Shown: positions 8,282-16,362 of the stretch, in pieces
Layout: each line of letters starts with the position of its first letter
How positions within the stretch are numbered: the first letter of the stretch is position 1
Source of the DNA: DASXMR01 sp036495525
GTDB lineage: Bacteria; Actinomycetota; Actinomycetes; Streptosporangiales; Streptosporangiaceae
Reading direction: 5' to 3'
Length of the DNA: 64,000 nt
NCBI GenBank assembly: GCA_036495525.1
Contig: DASXMR010000013.1
Span: 49,953-113,952 of the forward strand
Program-made: the position numbers and the translations under genes
Notes under the pieces: generated by a model
Told to the model about the DNA's origin: nothing
The model's input: the letters and a program-made list of their open reading frames with translations, nothing else
The model's database searches: none

Positions 8282-9232
8282 ATGGCGCGCGGGAACCGGT
8301 CACGCCGATCCTGCCTTTCAGTCCCTGGCAGCAGCCAGCGGTTCCTGGCCGCTGCCGCCCGGCGGCCGGCCGACGAGATCATGCTCGACCTGGAGGATTC
8401 CGTCGCGCCAGCAGCCAAGCAGCAGGCCAGATCGGCGGTGATCGAGGCGCTGCGCTCGGCCGACTGGTCGGGCCGGGTGACGGCGGTCCGGGTGAACGGC
8501 GCCAGGACCGAGTGGGCGTACCGGGACGTGATCGACGTCGCCGAGCAGGCCGGCCAGGTCGTGGACGTGCTCGTGCTGCCGAAAGTGTCCGGCGCGGCCG
8601 ACGTGCTGTGGCTCGACTTGCTGCTCGGGCAGGTGGAGCAGGCCGCCTCGCTGCCGCCGGGGCGGCTGGGGATCGAGGCGCAGATCGAGGATGCGGCCGG
8701 ACTCGCCGCGGTCGAGGCCATCGCCGCCTCGTCGCCGCGGCTGGAAGCGCTGGTCTTCGGGCCGGCCGACTTCATGGCCAGCCTCGGGATGCGCTCGCTG
8801 GCGATCGGCGAGCAGCCAGCCGGGTACGCGGGCGGAGACGCCTTCCACTACCCGCTGCTGCGCATCCTGGTCGCGGCGCGGGCGCACGGACTGCAGGCTA
8901 TCGACGGGCCCTACGCGGCCATCGGCGACGCCGAGGGGCTCAGCCGCGCCGCGGTCAGCGCGGCGGCGCTCGGCTTCGACGGCAAGTGGGTCGTGCATCC
9001 CGGCCAGATCGACCAGGTGAACGCGGCTTTTACCCCCGGCCAGGATGAGTACGACCGGGCTGAGGTGCTGCTCGATGCCTACCGGCACCACACGACCGTC
9101 GAGCTGCGCGGCGCGGCGATGCTGGACGGTCAGATGATCGACGAGGCGTCCGCCGCTCTGGCCAGGGTGACCGCCGCCCGCGGCCGTGCAGCCGGGCTCG
9201 CCAGGACGCGGCGCTATCAGCCCTCTGGCTGA
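8282..9232 (+). CDS. HpcH/CitE-family CoA-ester lyase
   Basis: 316 residues from ATG 8282; a slightly longer start at 8187 is possible. Belongs to the CitE/malyl-CoA lyase TIM-barrel family: RSCLSVPGSSQRFLAAA, DEIMLDLEDSVAP (acidic metal or CoA site), LPKVSGA, GIEAQIEDAAG (metal-binding Glu), FGPADFMASLGM, AIDGPYAAI, and GFDGKWVVHPGQI. Members cleave or make (S)-malyl-, beta-methylmalyl- or citramalyl-CoA using Mg2+. The actinobacterial subgroup is conserved but its substrate is not certain. It runs divergently from mrp and ends 13 bp from the convergent Nudix gene. Confidence 0.88.
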   Translation: MARGNRSRRSCLSVPGSSQRFLAAAARRPADEIMLDLEDSVAPAAKQQARSAVIEALRSADWSGRVTAVRVNGARTEWAYRDVIDVAEQAGQVVDVLVLPKVSGAADVLWLDLLLGQVEQAASLPPGRLGIEAQIEDAAGLAAVEAIAASSPRLEALVFGPADFMASLGMRSLAIGEQPAGYAGGDAFHYPLLRILVAARAHGLQAIDGPYAAIGDAEGLSRAAVSAAALGFDGKWVVHPGQIDQVNAAFTPGQDEYDRAEVLLDAYRHHTTVELRGAAMLDGQMIDEASAALARVTAARGRAAGLARTRRYQPSG

Positions 9233-9245
9233 GCCGCTGGCCGCG

Positions 9246-9647
9246 CTACGGGAGCACGCCCCACGACCCGAGCGCAGCCTCGAGCCCGTCGGTGAGCGGC
9301 AGCAGGGCCAGCTCGGCCGGCCCGGCCCAGCACGCGCCAGCCGCGTCGTCGCCGGCGGCGAGCTTCCCGCCGGTCACCTGTGCCTCGAAGTCGCTGATGT
9401 CCAGCACCGTGCCGGCCAGGCCGGGCCGCTGCACGACGCCGAGCAGCCGGCCGGGCGACACCTCGAGGCCGGTTTCCTCGCGCACCTCCCGCACGACGGC
9501 CTGCTCGGCGGTCTCGCCCGGCTCGATCCGGCCGCCAGGCAGCGACCACAGCCCGGCCCCTGGCTCGTTGCGCCGCCTGATCAGCAGCAGCCGCCCGGCC
9601 GCGTCGCGGATCACCGCGCCAGCACACGGGATCCGCTGCTCCGCCAT
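9246..9647 (-). CDS. Nudix hydrolase
   Basis: 133 residues from ATG 9647; the open frame extends upstream to 10157 but without family similarity. The Nudix box is complete: G-x5-E-x7-REVREETG-L in GGRIEPGETAEQAVVREVRE followed by ETGL. It begins with IPCAGAVIRDAAGRLLLIRR, a normal MutT-type N-terminus. Such enzymes hydrolyse nucleoside diphosphates linked to another moiety; substrate not predictable. It runs divergently from the DUF6758 gene with an 88-bp gap. Confidence 0.88.
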   Translation of the reverse strand: MAEQRIPCAGAVIRDAAGRLLLIRRRNEPGAGLWSLPGGRIEPGETAEQAVVREVREETGLEVSPGRLLGVVQRPGLAGTVLDISDFEAQVTGGKLAAGDDAAGACWAGPAELALLPLTDGLEAALGSWGVLP

Positions 9648-9735
9648 CTGCCCAGTATCCCCGCCGGCACTGGCGCCCGGCCGGCGTCGCGCGGCGCTTG
9701 ACGCGGGCCGGCCAGGCGCGGAACTGTCGGTAACC

Positions 9736-10362
9736 ATGAAAGAGCCGCCTCGCTGCCCGCGCTGCGGCGGCCCGCTGCACGAGCCGAGTCCATGGTCCAG
9801 CGCCTGGCAGTGCGACCAGCATGGTGAGGTCCATCCGCTGCAGGCGGTGCTCAGCCCGTCGCCGGCCGGGCTGACAGCGGTGCTGCAGGACGCCAGGGTC
9901 CCGGTCTGGCTGCCCTGGCCGCTGCCGCAGGCCTGGCTGGTCACCGGCTTTGCCAGCGCGGGCGACGGGCGCACCGGCGGCCGCGGCTGCGCGGTCGCGT
10001 TGTCGGGCCCGAGCCCCGGCGGCGGCCCGGCCGAGATGCTGCTGATTTCCGAGGAGCCGGGGGTTGGCCTCGGCGCGAGGTTCGCCGGCCTGGACGGGAC
10101 CGACCCTGGCCGCGGTTTCGCCAAGGTTGCACCACAGGCGCTGGCGCAGTTCGGCAATCACGAGTTCCCGATGTGGCACGTCGAGGCGCCGGGCCGGGCT
10201 GTTTACGCCGGCGAGATCCTCGGCACCTGGCTGTGGCTCGTGCTCTGGCCTGACACCGCCGGCCTGCTGCTGGTCGAGCCGATTCCGCTGCGTGACCTGC
10301 GCGACCCAGGGCAGGACCTGGACCTGCCGTACGGGGCGCGGTCGCCGCGGCTGCCCGGCTAG
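9736..10362 (+). CDS. DUF6758-family zinc-ribbon protein
   Basis: 208 residues from ATG 9736. The N-terminus holds a small treble-clef or zinc-ribbon motif (CPRCGGPL then WQCDQHGEVHPLQ). The rest is an alpha/beta domain with conserved segments VPVWLPWPLPQAWLVTGFA, GFAKVAPQALAQFG and FPMWHVEAPGRAVYAGE. I recognise it as the family now called DUF6758, found beside PHP-domain and MarC genes in Streptomyces. No function is established. It is 14 bp upstream of the PHP gene, so probably co-transcribed. Confidence 0.75.
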   Translation: MKEPPRCPRCGGPLHEPSPWSSAWQCDQHGEVHPLQAVLSPSPAGLTAVLQDARVPVWLPWPLPQAWLVTGFASAGDGRTGGRGCAVALSGPSPGGGPAEMLLISEEPGVGLGARFAGLDGTDPGRGFAKVAPQALAQFGNHEFPMWHVEAPGRAVYAGEILGTWLWLVLWPDTAGLLLVEPIPLRDLRDPGQDLDLPYGARSPRLPG

Positions 10363-10376
10363 ATAGGGTCACCAGC

Positions 10377-11222
10377 GTGCGGGCCGATCTGCATACCCAC
10401 AGCACCGCGTCCGACGGGAGCCGCGAGCCCGCCGGGGTGATGCTGGCCGCCAGCGCGGCCGGCCTGGACGCCGTGGCGCTCACCGACCACGACACGGTAG
10501 CCGGGCACGGGCCTGCCAGAGCCGCGCTGCCCGCTGGCCTGACCCTGCTGCCCGGCATGGAGCTGTCCTGCCGGCGCGCCGGGCACAGCGTGCACCTGCT
10601 GGCCTACCTGTTCGACCCGGCGGACGAGGCGCTGGCTGCCGAGTCCGCGGCGATCAGGCGGAGCCGAGACGAACGTGCCAGGGCGATGGTCGAGCGGCTT
10701 CGCGAGCTGGGCGCTGATGTCAGCTGGCAGCTGGTCACCGAGCTGGCCGGCGGCGGCGTGGTTGGCCGGCCGCACATCGCCAGGGCGCTGGCCTCGTCCG
10801 GCGTCGTCGGCTCGCCGCAGGAGGCGTTCAGCGAGCAGTGGATCGGCTCGGGCGGGCGGGCGCACGTGACCAGGTACGCGCCCGATCCGGTCCGTGCGGT
10901 CGCTCTGGTCAGCGCGGCCGGGGGAGCGAGCGTGCTCGCGCATCCCGCAGCGGCGGCGCGGGGGTGGGTTATCCCCGACAACGTGATCGCGGAGCTCGCA
11001 GCGGCCGGGCTGGCCGGCCTTGAGGTCGATCACCCAGATCACGGCAAGGCAGAACGAGGCCGTCTGGGTGCCCTGGCCCGCGACCTGGATCTGGTCGCGA
11101 CAGCGGGAAGCGACGACCATGGCGAGCTGACCGGCTACCGGATCGGCTGCGAGACGATGGCCGGGCAGCAGTACGAGGCCCTGGTGGCCCGGTCTGGGCG
11201 GGCCGGCCTGGTGACCGGCTGA
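10377..11222 (+). CDS. PHP-domain metal-dependent phosphoesterase
   Basis: 281 residues from GTG 10377. PHP signatures: DLHTHSTASDGS (motif I HxH), LTDHDTVAG (motif II), PGMELSC, HLLAYLF, VLAHPAA (His) and TAGSDDHGE (DxH). All metal ligands appear to be present. Stand-alone PHP proteins of this type include 3',5'-nucleoside bisphosphate phosphatases (TrpH/YciV-like), which turn over pAp or RNA ends; that assignment is by similarity. Likely operon with DUF6758 and MarC. Confidence 0.9.
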   Translation: MRADLHTHSTASDGSREPAGVMLAASAAGLDAVALTDHDTVAGHGPARAALPAGLTLLPGMELSCRRAGHSVHLLAYLFDPADEALAAESAAIRRSRDERARAMVERLRELGADVSWQLVTELAGGGVVGRPHIARALASSGVVGSPQEAFSEQWIGSGGRAHVTRYAPDPVRAVALVSAAGGASVLAHPAAAARGWVIPDNVIAELAAAGLAGLEVDHPDHGKAERGRLGALARDLDLVATAGSDDHGELTGYRIGCETMAGQQYEALVARSGRAGLVTG

Positions 11223-11265
11223 TGCGGCCGGGCCGGCGCCCGCGCGCCAGGACGGTGATCAGCCG

Positions 11266-11886
11266 GTGAGCTCGTTCTTCAGCGTCAGGTTCTTTCTTGA
11301 CGTGTTCGTGACGCTGCTGGTGATCACCGATCCGCCCGGCATCGTCCCGGTCTTCCTCGGCATGACCGCCAGCCGCTCAGACCACGAGCGGAACCGGCTC
11401 GCCTGGCAGGCAGCCGCCGTGGCGCTCGGCGTGATAGTCGTGTTCGCGCTGTTCGGCCGCTCCATCCTGACGTACCTGGGGGTGGAGCTGCCCGCCCTGG
11501 AAGCAGCCGGCGGGCTGCTGCTGCTGCTCGTCGCCCTCGAGCTGCTGACCGGCAAGGCCGCGGACCCGGCTGAGCTGGAGCGGCAGAAGGCTAACGTGGC
11601 CTTCGTGCCGCTTGGCACGCCGCTGCTGGCGGGGCCGGGTGCGATCGTGGCGACGATGCTGTTCGTGCAGCGGACTGGCTCGGTCGCCGACGGCGTCTCG
11701 TTCGCGCTCGCTATTGTCGCTGTGGTCGCGCTGCTGTGGCTGGCGATGCGATACTCCGGGCTGATCCTTCGAGTGCTGCGGGACAGCGGGGTCGAGCTGC
11801 TCACCAGAATCGCCGGGCTGCTGCTGTCGGCGATCGCGGTACAGCTGATCATCGGCGCGGTCCGCACGCTCATCCGGCAGGGCTGA
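11266..11886 (+). CDS. MarC/UPF0056 integral membrane protein
   Basis: 206 residues from GTG 11266, with six hydrophobic segments. Family features: DPPGIVPVFLGMT near the start, AAAVALGVIVVFALFGRSIL, LGVELPALEAAGGLLLLLVA, ARFVPLG-like PLGTPLLAGPGAI, and a final helix GVELLTRIAGLLLSAIAVQL. MarC proteins sit in the inner membrane; transport substrate unknown, and no drug-resistance role is established. 43 bp downstream of the PHP gene. Confidence 0.9.
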   Translation: MSSFFSVRFFLDVFVTLLVITDPPGIVPVFLGMTASRSDHERNRLAWQAAAVALGVIVVFALFGRSILTYLGVELPALEAAGGLLLLLVALELLTGKAADPAELERQKANVAFVPLGTPLLAGPGAIVATMLFVQRTGSVADGVSFALAIVAVVALLWLAMRYSGLILRVLRDSGVELLTRIAGLLLSAIAVQLIIGAVRTLIRQG

Positions 11887-11954
11887 CCGGCAGACCGCAG
11901 TCACCAGGGGCACAGGCGAACGCGGGCTGAGCCCGCCGGGAAGGCAGGGACGGC

Positions 11955-12572
11955 ATGGATGCGCGGATAGATCAGGTGGCCGGCGACAGCAACACCTGGA
12001 TCATCGGCGACGATGACGAGGTCATCGTCATCGACCCCGGTGAGGACGCCGGCGCCGTGCTCGACAAGGTCGGCGAGCGGGATGTGCTCGCCGTGATCTG
12101 CACGCACGGGCACGCCAGGCACGTCCAGTCGGCGCCCGAGGTGGCCGACCAGGACGAGGCGCCGGTGGCGCTGCACACCAGGGACCGGGTGCTGTGGCGC
12201 GAGGCGCACTCGGAGCACACCCCCGACATCGCGATGGAAGACGGCGGGGTGTTCGAGGTGGCGGATGTGGCGCTGGAGGTCATCCACGCACCAGGGCACA
12301 CTCCCGGCTCGGTGTGCCTGTACTGCGAGGGCCTTGAGGTGGTGTTCGCCGGCGACGTGCTGACCGCCACCGGCCCGGTGCCGCACGAGGACGGCTTTCC
12401 TGACTTCTCCCAGCAGCTCAGCTCGATCGGCGCGCATGTGCTGACGCTGCCGAGCAGCACCAGGGTCCTGCCGGGGCACGGCGACGAGTTCACCGTCGCC
12501 GACGCGGAGAAGCGCTTCGACTCGTGGGTCTCGGCCGGCCCGGCCGGGCTGGGCAGCAGCGAGCCGGAGTAG
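11955..12572 (+). CDS. Metallo-beta-lactamase-fold hydrolase with altered metal site
   Basis: 205 residues from ATG 11955. The glyoxalase-II-like fold is clear: VIDPGEDAGAVLDKV, GHTPGSVCLYC, VFAGDVLTATGP (bridging Asp) and VLPGHGDEFTVA. The metal motif H-x-H-x-D-H, however, reads H51-G-H53-A-R55-H56, so the Asp ligand of the second metal (and usual base) is Arg, encoded by AGG at 12117-12119. The protein may be mononuclear, altered or inactive. Related actinobacterial proteins normally keep Asp there, as far as I recall. Preceded by MarC; a strong bidirectional terminator follows. Confidence 0.85.
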   Translation: MDARIDQVAGDSNTWIIGDDDEVIVIDPGEDAGAVLDKVGERDVLAVICTHGHARHVQSAPEVADQDEAPVALHTRDRVLWREAHSEHTPDIAMEDGGVFEVADVALEVIHAPGHTPGSVCLYCEGLEVVFAGDVLTATGPVPHEDGFPDFSQQLSSIGAHVLTLPSSTRVLPGHGDEFTVADAEKRFDSWVSAGPAGLGSSEPE

Positions 12573-12577
12573 CCGAG

Positions 12578-12603
12578 TGTGCCCGGCTTGGCGGCCGGGC
12601 ACA
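12578..12603. terminator. Bidirectional terminator hairpin
   Basis: Perfect 10-bp inverted repeat TGTGCCCGGC / GCCGGGCACA with a 6-base loop, placed between the convergent metallo-hydrolase and peptidoglycan-binding genes. No long T-run, as usual in actinobacteria. Confidence 0.7.
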
Positions 12604-12649
12604 CCACGCCTCTGCGTCAGCTATCAGCTGTCAGGGCTGAGCCAGCAGG

Positions 12650-13087
12650 TCAGAGGGGGAAGCACCTGCCTTGTATGTCGTTGGAAGGGAACTGCATCAG
12701 GTTGCGTGTGATCGGCCCGTATTTGCCGTCGACCGCGGTGCCCGTCTGGCCTTCAGCGCGCTGAATGTTCTCCAGGGTCGTCTTGGTGATGGGCCCGAAA
12801 TCGCTGTCGATCTTGAAGCCGTTAGCCAGGAGGCCGGAGAAGCACTGTGCCATGGCTTCCTGCAGGGCATGGACGCCGTTGCTGACGTCGCCCTCGAAGA
12901 GCGAGCAGTTGTCGTTGGTGCGCGAGGTTCCCGGCACCGCGACTGGTCCGTGTGCCGTGTTGATCGACGCCGTGGTGGTGCACAGGGTGGTGCGGGTTGC
13001 CGCGCTGGCGGCAGTGACCGGGATGACGGCGAGCGATCCGGCCACGGCTCCGGCCACCATGATGGCTGCGAGTCTTCTCCTGATCAT
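12650..13087 (-). CDS. Secreted peptidoglycan-binding (PGBD) protein
   Basis: 145 residues from ATG 13087, with AAGGGAG seven bases upstream. A Sec signal peptide (RRRLAAIMVAGAVAGSLAVIP...ASAA) is followed by a spacer and one PG_binding_1-like domain (LQEAMAQCFSG..FKIDSDFGPITKTTLENIQ, AVDGKYGPITRNLM). Four Cys remain after cleavage (TLCTTT, NDNCSLF, AQCFSG, GRCFPL), probably two disulfides. No catalytic domain is attached. It is divergent from the SARP regulator and shares the 178-bp intergenic region containing phased repeats, so it may be a target of that regulator (inference). Confidence 0.85.
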   Translation of the reverse strand: MIRRRLAAIMVAGAVAGSLAVIPVTAASAATRTTLCTTTASINTAHGPVAVPGTSRTNDNCSLFEGDVSNGVHALQEAMAQCFSGLLANGFKIDSDFGPITKTTLENIQRAEGQTGTAVDGKYGPITRNLMQFPSNDIQGRCFPL

Positions 13088-13172
13088 GGGCTACTCCCTT
13101 AGCTAGGTGCGTGCCTGGCACGCAGGCAGGCCAGGGCGCGGCAGCGCCCTGGCGCACACCATGGATCCAGGC

Positions 13173-13227
13173 GCCAATCGCGTGCCAACGACTGGCTAAT
13201 CAATGGCCAATCAATGGCAAAGCACGC
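13173..13227. promoter_or_regulatory. 11-bp-phased direct repeats, candidate SARP operator
   Basis: Five units begin exactly 11 bases apart at 13173, 13184, 13195, 13206 and 13217: GCCAATC, GCCAACG, GCTAATC, GCCAATC and the weaker GCAAAGC, each followed by a 4-base spacer. SARP regulators bind heptameric direct repeats with an 11-bp period next to the -35 region. The array ends about 40 bases before the preferred regulator start at 13266, so autoregulation is likely, and the divergent PGBD gene may also be controlled. Confidence 0.65.
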
Positions 13228-13265
13228 CATTCCCTGACCGGTATTACGCCGTTAACCTGGCGGTG

Positions 13266-16200
13266 ATGGACTTCGGGATCCTCGGACCGGTCGAGGCGGT
13301 CAGCGCGGGGCGGCCCGTCGCACTTGGCCAGCCGGGCGTCCGGCTCGTGCTCGGGCTGCTGCTGCTCGAGCCCAACGCGGTGATCCCGGCCGAGCGCCTG
13401 ATCGGCATGATGTGGGGCGACGACCCGCCAGCAACAGCAAGGGCCAGCTTGCAGAACCGGGTCGCGGCGCTGCGGACCCGGCTGCGCGGCGGCACGGCGT
13501 TGGTGCGCACCCGCGCTCCCGGCTACCTCGTCGAGGTTGAACCGCTGCGAATCGACGCGCATGCTTTCACCGCACAGGTCGGACAGGCGCGGCAGACGGC
13601 TGATCCGGCAGCCCGCGCCGAGATCCTCGACGGTGCGCTGCGGCTCTGGCGAGGTCCGTTGCTGGCCGACGTGATCGACGACGCCCTGCGGTGGCGGCTG
13701 GAGGCAACGCTGGCCGAGACGCGGCTGTCAGCGATCGAGCTACACGCCGAGGCCGAGCTGGACCGCGGTCAGCACGAGCTGCTGCTGAACCGGCTGAAGC
13801 AGGAGGTGGTCGAGCACCCGGCCAGGGAGCGGCTGGTGGCCTGCCTGATGATCGCGCTCGCCAGGGCCGGCCGGCTGGGTGAGGCGCTGCAGAGCTACCG
13901 GGACCACCGCAGCCGGCTTGACCAGGATCTGGGCATCGCGCCCGGCCGGGCGCTCGAAGCGCTGCACGAGCACCTGCTGCGTGACGATCCCGCCACTGCC
14001 GTCTACCACCAGCCCGAGCCCGGCCGCCCGCTGAACTGCCGCTCCGCTGGCCGGTCGCAAGTGATTCCCCGCGAGCTGCCGGCGCCAACTGGCGACTTCG
14101 TGGGACGGGACGCCGAGCTGGGCCTGCTGGCAAGCCTGCTGACCGGACGGCCCGACGGGTTAGCGCCAGCCGCCGTCGCCGTGACCGGGCCCGGCGGGAT
14201 CGGCAAGACGACCCTCGCGATAGAGGTCGCGGCCGCGGTCGCGTCCCGGTTCCCCGACGGCCAGCTGTACGCGGACCTGCAGGGCAGCAGCGACGAATGG
14301 CTGCGCCCGGCGACAGTGCTCGCCAGGTTCCTGCGCGCTCTCGGGGTGGCGGACCAGGTCATACCCGCCGGGCCCACGGCGCGGGCGGCGTTGTTCCGCG
14401 ACGTCACGGCCGGCCGCCGCCTGCTGGTGGTGCTCGACGACGCCCTCGACGAGCGGCAGGTGCGCGACCTGATGCCGGGCACTGCCTCGTGCGCCGTGCT
14501 GATCACTGCGCGGCGCCGGCTGACCGCGCTGGCTGGCCTGGCCGTGGTGGACCTCGGCACGCTGAGCCCGGCAGCGTCGGTGCGGCTGCTGGCCGCTGCC
14601 GGGGCAGGCGCGCTGGTGGCGGCCGACCCGCAGGCCGCCGCCAGCATCGCTGAGCTGTGCGGGCAGCTGCCGCTGGCGTTGCGGATCGTCGGGGCGCAGA
14701 TCGCCGCCCGGCCGCACCGCGACCTGCGCGAGACGGCCGGGCGGCTGATCGACGAGCGGGCGCGGCTGGACGAGCTGGCCGTCGCCGACCTGGACGTGCG
14801 CGGCAGCATCAGCATCAGCTGCCGCGGCCTGAGCACGGCCGACCGAGCCGTGTTCCGCCGGCTTGGCCTGGCCGAGTTCCGTGACTTCCCGGCCTGGGTG
14901 GCGCTGGCGCTGGCCGGAACCGAGCCGGGCGAGATCGATCCGGCGCTCGACCGGCTCGTCGCCGCCCGGCTGGTCGATTTCGCGGGCACTGGCCAGGACG
15001 GGCGGCCGCGTTTCCGGCTGCACGACCTGGTCCGGATCTATGCTCGCGAGCTGGCCGAGGCCGAAGAGCCGCGCGGCGAGCCCGACCTGGCCTTCGCCCG
15101 GCTGCTGGACGCCTTCCTGAGCCTCGGCGTGATCTCCCGTGACCTGTACTTCGAGACGCCGGCCACGGTCAGCGTGCCTGTCCGGCACCCGCCGGCCAGC
15201 CCGCCGTGCGCTGCGCGGATGGACGCGATGATCGCGTGCCTGGACGCCGAGTCCAGCAACGTCCTGGTCGTGATCAGCCAGGCGATGGCGCGCGGCTGCT
15301 GCAGCGCAGCCTGGCAGCTGGCCTACCTGCTGTTCGGCTTCTTCGACTCCGGCCGCCACATCGACGACGCGCTGACCGCGGTGCGGCTAGCGCTGCGGGC
15401 GGCGAACCTGACCGGCGACGCGATGGCGCAGCGGATCATGTACGGGCACCACGCCGCGATCTGCCGCCGGGGGCACCTGGTCGAGCAAGCACTGGACAGC
15501 CAGCAGCACGTGATCGAGCTGGCGAGGCAAGCCGGGCACCGGGTGGCCGAAGGGCGTGCCTACGTCGGCGTCAGCAGCACGCTTGGGCGGCTCGGCCGCT
15601 ATGACGAGGCGTTCGCGGCTTTCACCGCTGCTGACGAGATCCTGCTGGCCGCCGGCGACGACTTCGCCCGGGCCACGATGCTGAGCAACCATTCGGCGCT
15701 GTGCGCAGAAAGGGGACAGCTGGACCTCGCCCGCCGGCACGGCGCGGAAGCCGTCAAGCTGGCCCGCGCGGCGCGCAACCCGGACGCGCTGGCCCGGGCG
15801 AGCGCCAACCTCGCGGCCTGCACGATTACCACCGACCGGCCGGGCGCGCGCCGGCTGCTTGATGAGGCTAGGCAGGAGGCGCAGCGGCTGGGCAGCATCG
15901 ACATCGAGGTCGAGGTCTGCTGCATCAGTGCCCGGCTCGCCCTGCAAGGCGGAGCCTCCGACGACGCGTTCGCGCTGCTCGCCAGCGCACGGACGCTGTG
16001 CGTCGACAGCGGCAACGCAGGGCTGGAGGCAGCCGTGCTCGGCTGCCTTGGCCTAGTCCACCTCGCTGCGGGCAGTGAAGCAGCCGCGCGGCGATGCCTG
16101 GCCGAGGCAGACGGCGTGCGCGGTCTTCCGGCGGCCAGCCGGCCGGCGCCCGGACAGGCGGGCACGGCGGCTGGCCAGCCCGAGCGGGCCGGCTGGCTGG

Positions 16201-16268
16201 CCAGCCAGGGCCAGACAATCGAGGCAGCGCTGTTCCGGCTGGCCGGGTGGGTCCGCCTGGGCGGCTAA
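13266..16268 (+). CDS. SARP/AfsR-type transcriptional regulator (wHTH-BTAD-NB-ARC-TPR)
   Basis: 1000 residues from ATG 13266; the longer frame from 13203 would start inside the repeat array and lacks family similarity. Domains: OmpR-type winged helix (about 1-95; MDFGILGPVEAV, GYLVEVEP), bacterial transcriptional activator domain (about 100-240; LWRGPLLADV, ERLVACLMIALARAGRLGEAL), NB-ARC ATPase (about 275-560; P-loop TGPGGIGKTTLA, LLVVLDDALDE, GQLPLALRIVG), then a helical TPR-like half (about 660-970). AfsR-like proteins activate secondary-metabolism or developmental genes, with nucleotide state and TPRs sensing a signal. No biosynthetic cluster is visible nearby. A sigma-factor gene follows 95 bp downstream. 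Confidence 0.92.
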   Translation: MDFGILGPVEAVSAGRPVALGQPGVRLVLGLLLLEPNAVIPAERLIGMMWGDDPPATARASLQNRVAALRTRLRGGTALVRTRAPGYLVEVEPLRIDAHAFTAQVGQARQTADPAARAEILDGALRLWRGPLLADVIDDALRWRLEATLAETRLSAIELHAEAELDRGQHELLLNRLKQEVVEHPARERLVACLMIALARAGRLGEALQSYRDHRSRLDQDLGIAPGRALEALHEHLLRDDPATAVYHQPEPGRPLNCRSAGRSQVIPRELPAPTGDFVGRDAELGLLASLLTGRPDGLAPAAVAVTGPGGIGKTTLAIEVAAAVASRFPDGQLYADLQGSSDEWLRPATVLARFLRALGVADQVIPAGPTARAALFRDVTAGRRLLVVLDDALDERQVRDLMPGTASCAVLITARRRLTALAGLAVVDLGTLSPAASVRLLAAAGAGALVAADPQAAASIAELCGQLPLALRIVGAQIAARPHRDLRETAGRLIDERARLDELAVADLDVRGSISISCRGLSTADRAVFRRLGLAEFRDFPAWVALALAGTEPGEIDPALDRLVAARLVDFAGTGQDGRPRFRLHDLVRIYARELAEAEEPRGEPDLAFARLLDAFLSLGVISRDLYFETPATVSVPVRHPPASPPCAARMDAMIACLDAESSNVLVVISQAMARGCCSAAWQLAYLLFGFFDSGRHIDDALTAVRLALRAANLTGDAMAQRIMYGHHAAICRRGHLVEQALDSQQHVIELARQAGHRVAEGRAYVGVSSTLGRLGRYDEAFAAFTAADEILLAAGDDFARATMLSNHSALCAERGQLDLARRHGAEAVKLARAARNPDALARASANLAACTITTDRPGARRLLDEARQEAQRLGSIDIEVEVCCISARLALQGGASDDAFALLASARTLCVDSGNAGLEAAVLGCLGLVHLAAGSEAAARRCLAEADGVRGLPAASRPAPGQAGTAAGQPERAGWLASQGQTIEAALFRLAGWVRLGG

Positions 16269-16276
16269 CCTGTCCG

Positions 16277-16304
16277 GCAACCTAACGGTCATCTCAGCTT
16301 GTCT
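16277..16304 (+). promoter_or_regulatory. ECF-type promoter, GCAACC-N17-TGTC
   Basis: GCAACC at 16277-16282, a 17-base spacer, then TGTCTA from 16300. The spacing and hexamer are the same as the element at 49226-49254 (GCAACC-N17-CGTCTT). Both resemble the AAC...CGTC elements of S. coelicolor SigE-like ECF factors. It lies about 60 bases upstream of the sigma gene, suggesting autoregulation. Confidence 0.5.
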
Positions 16305-16362
16305 ACTAGATGGGCCATCACATCACTGGTGGCACGGCCAGCAGAAATGGCGGTCAGCGCCC

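Noticed and set aside
13203..13265. Upstream ATG 13203 as start of the SARP regulator
   Set aside because: It lies inside the phased repeat array; the family N-terminus (MDFGILGPVEAV) begins at ATG 13266.
14160..15359. 399-codon open frame on the minus strand
   Set aside because: Antisense to the NB-ARC part of the SARP regulator; no family similarity.
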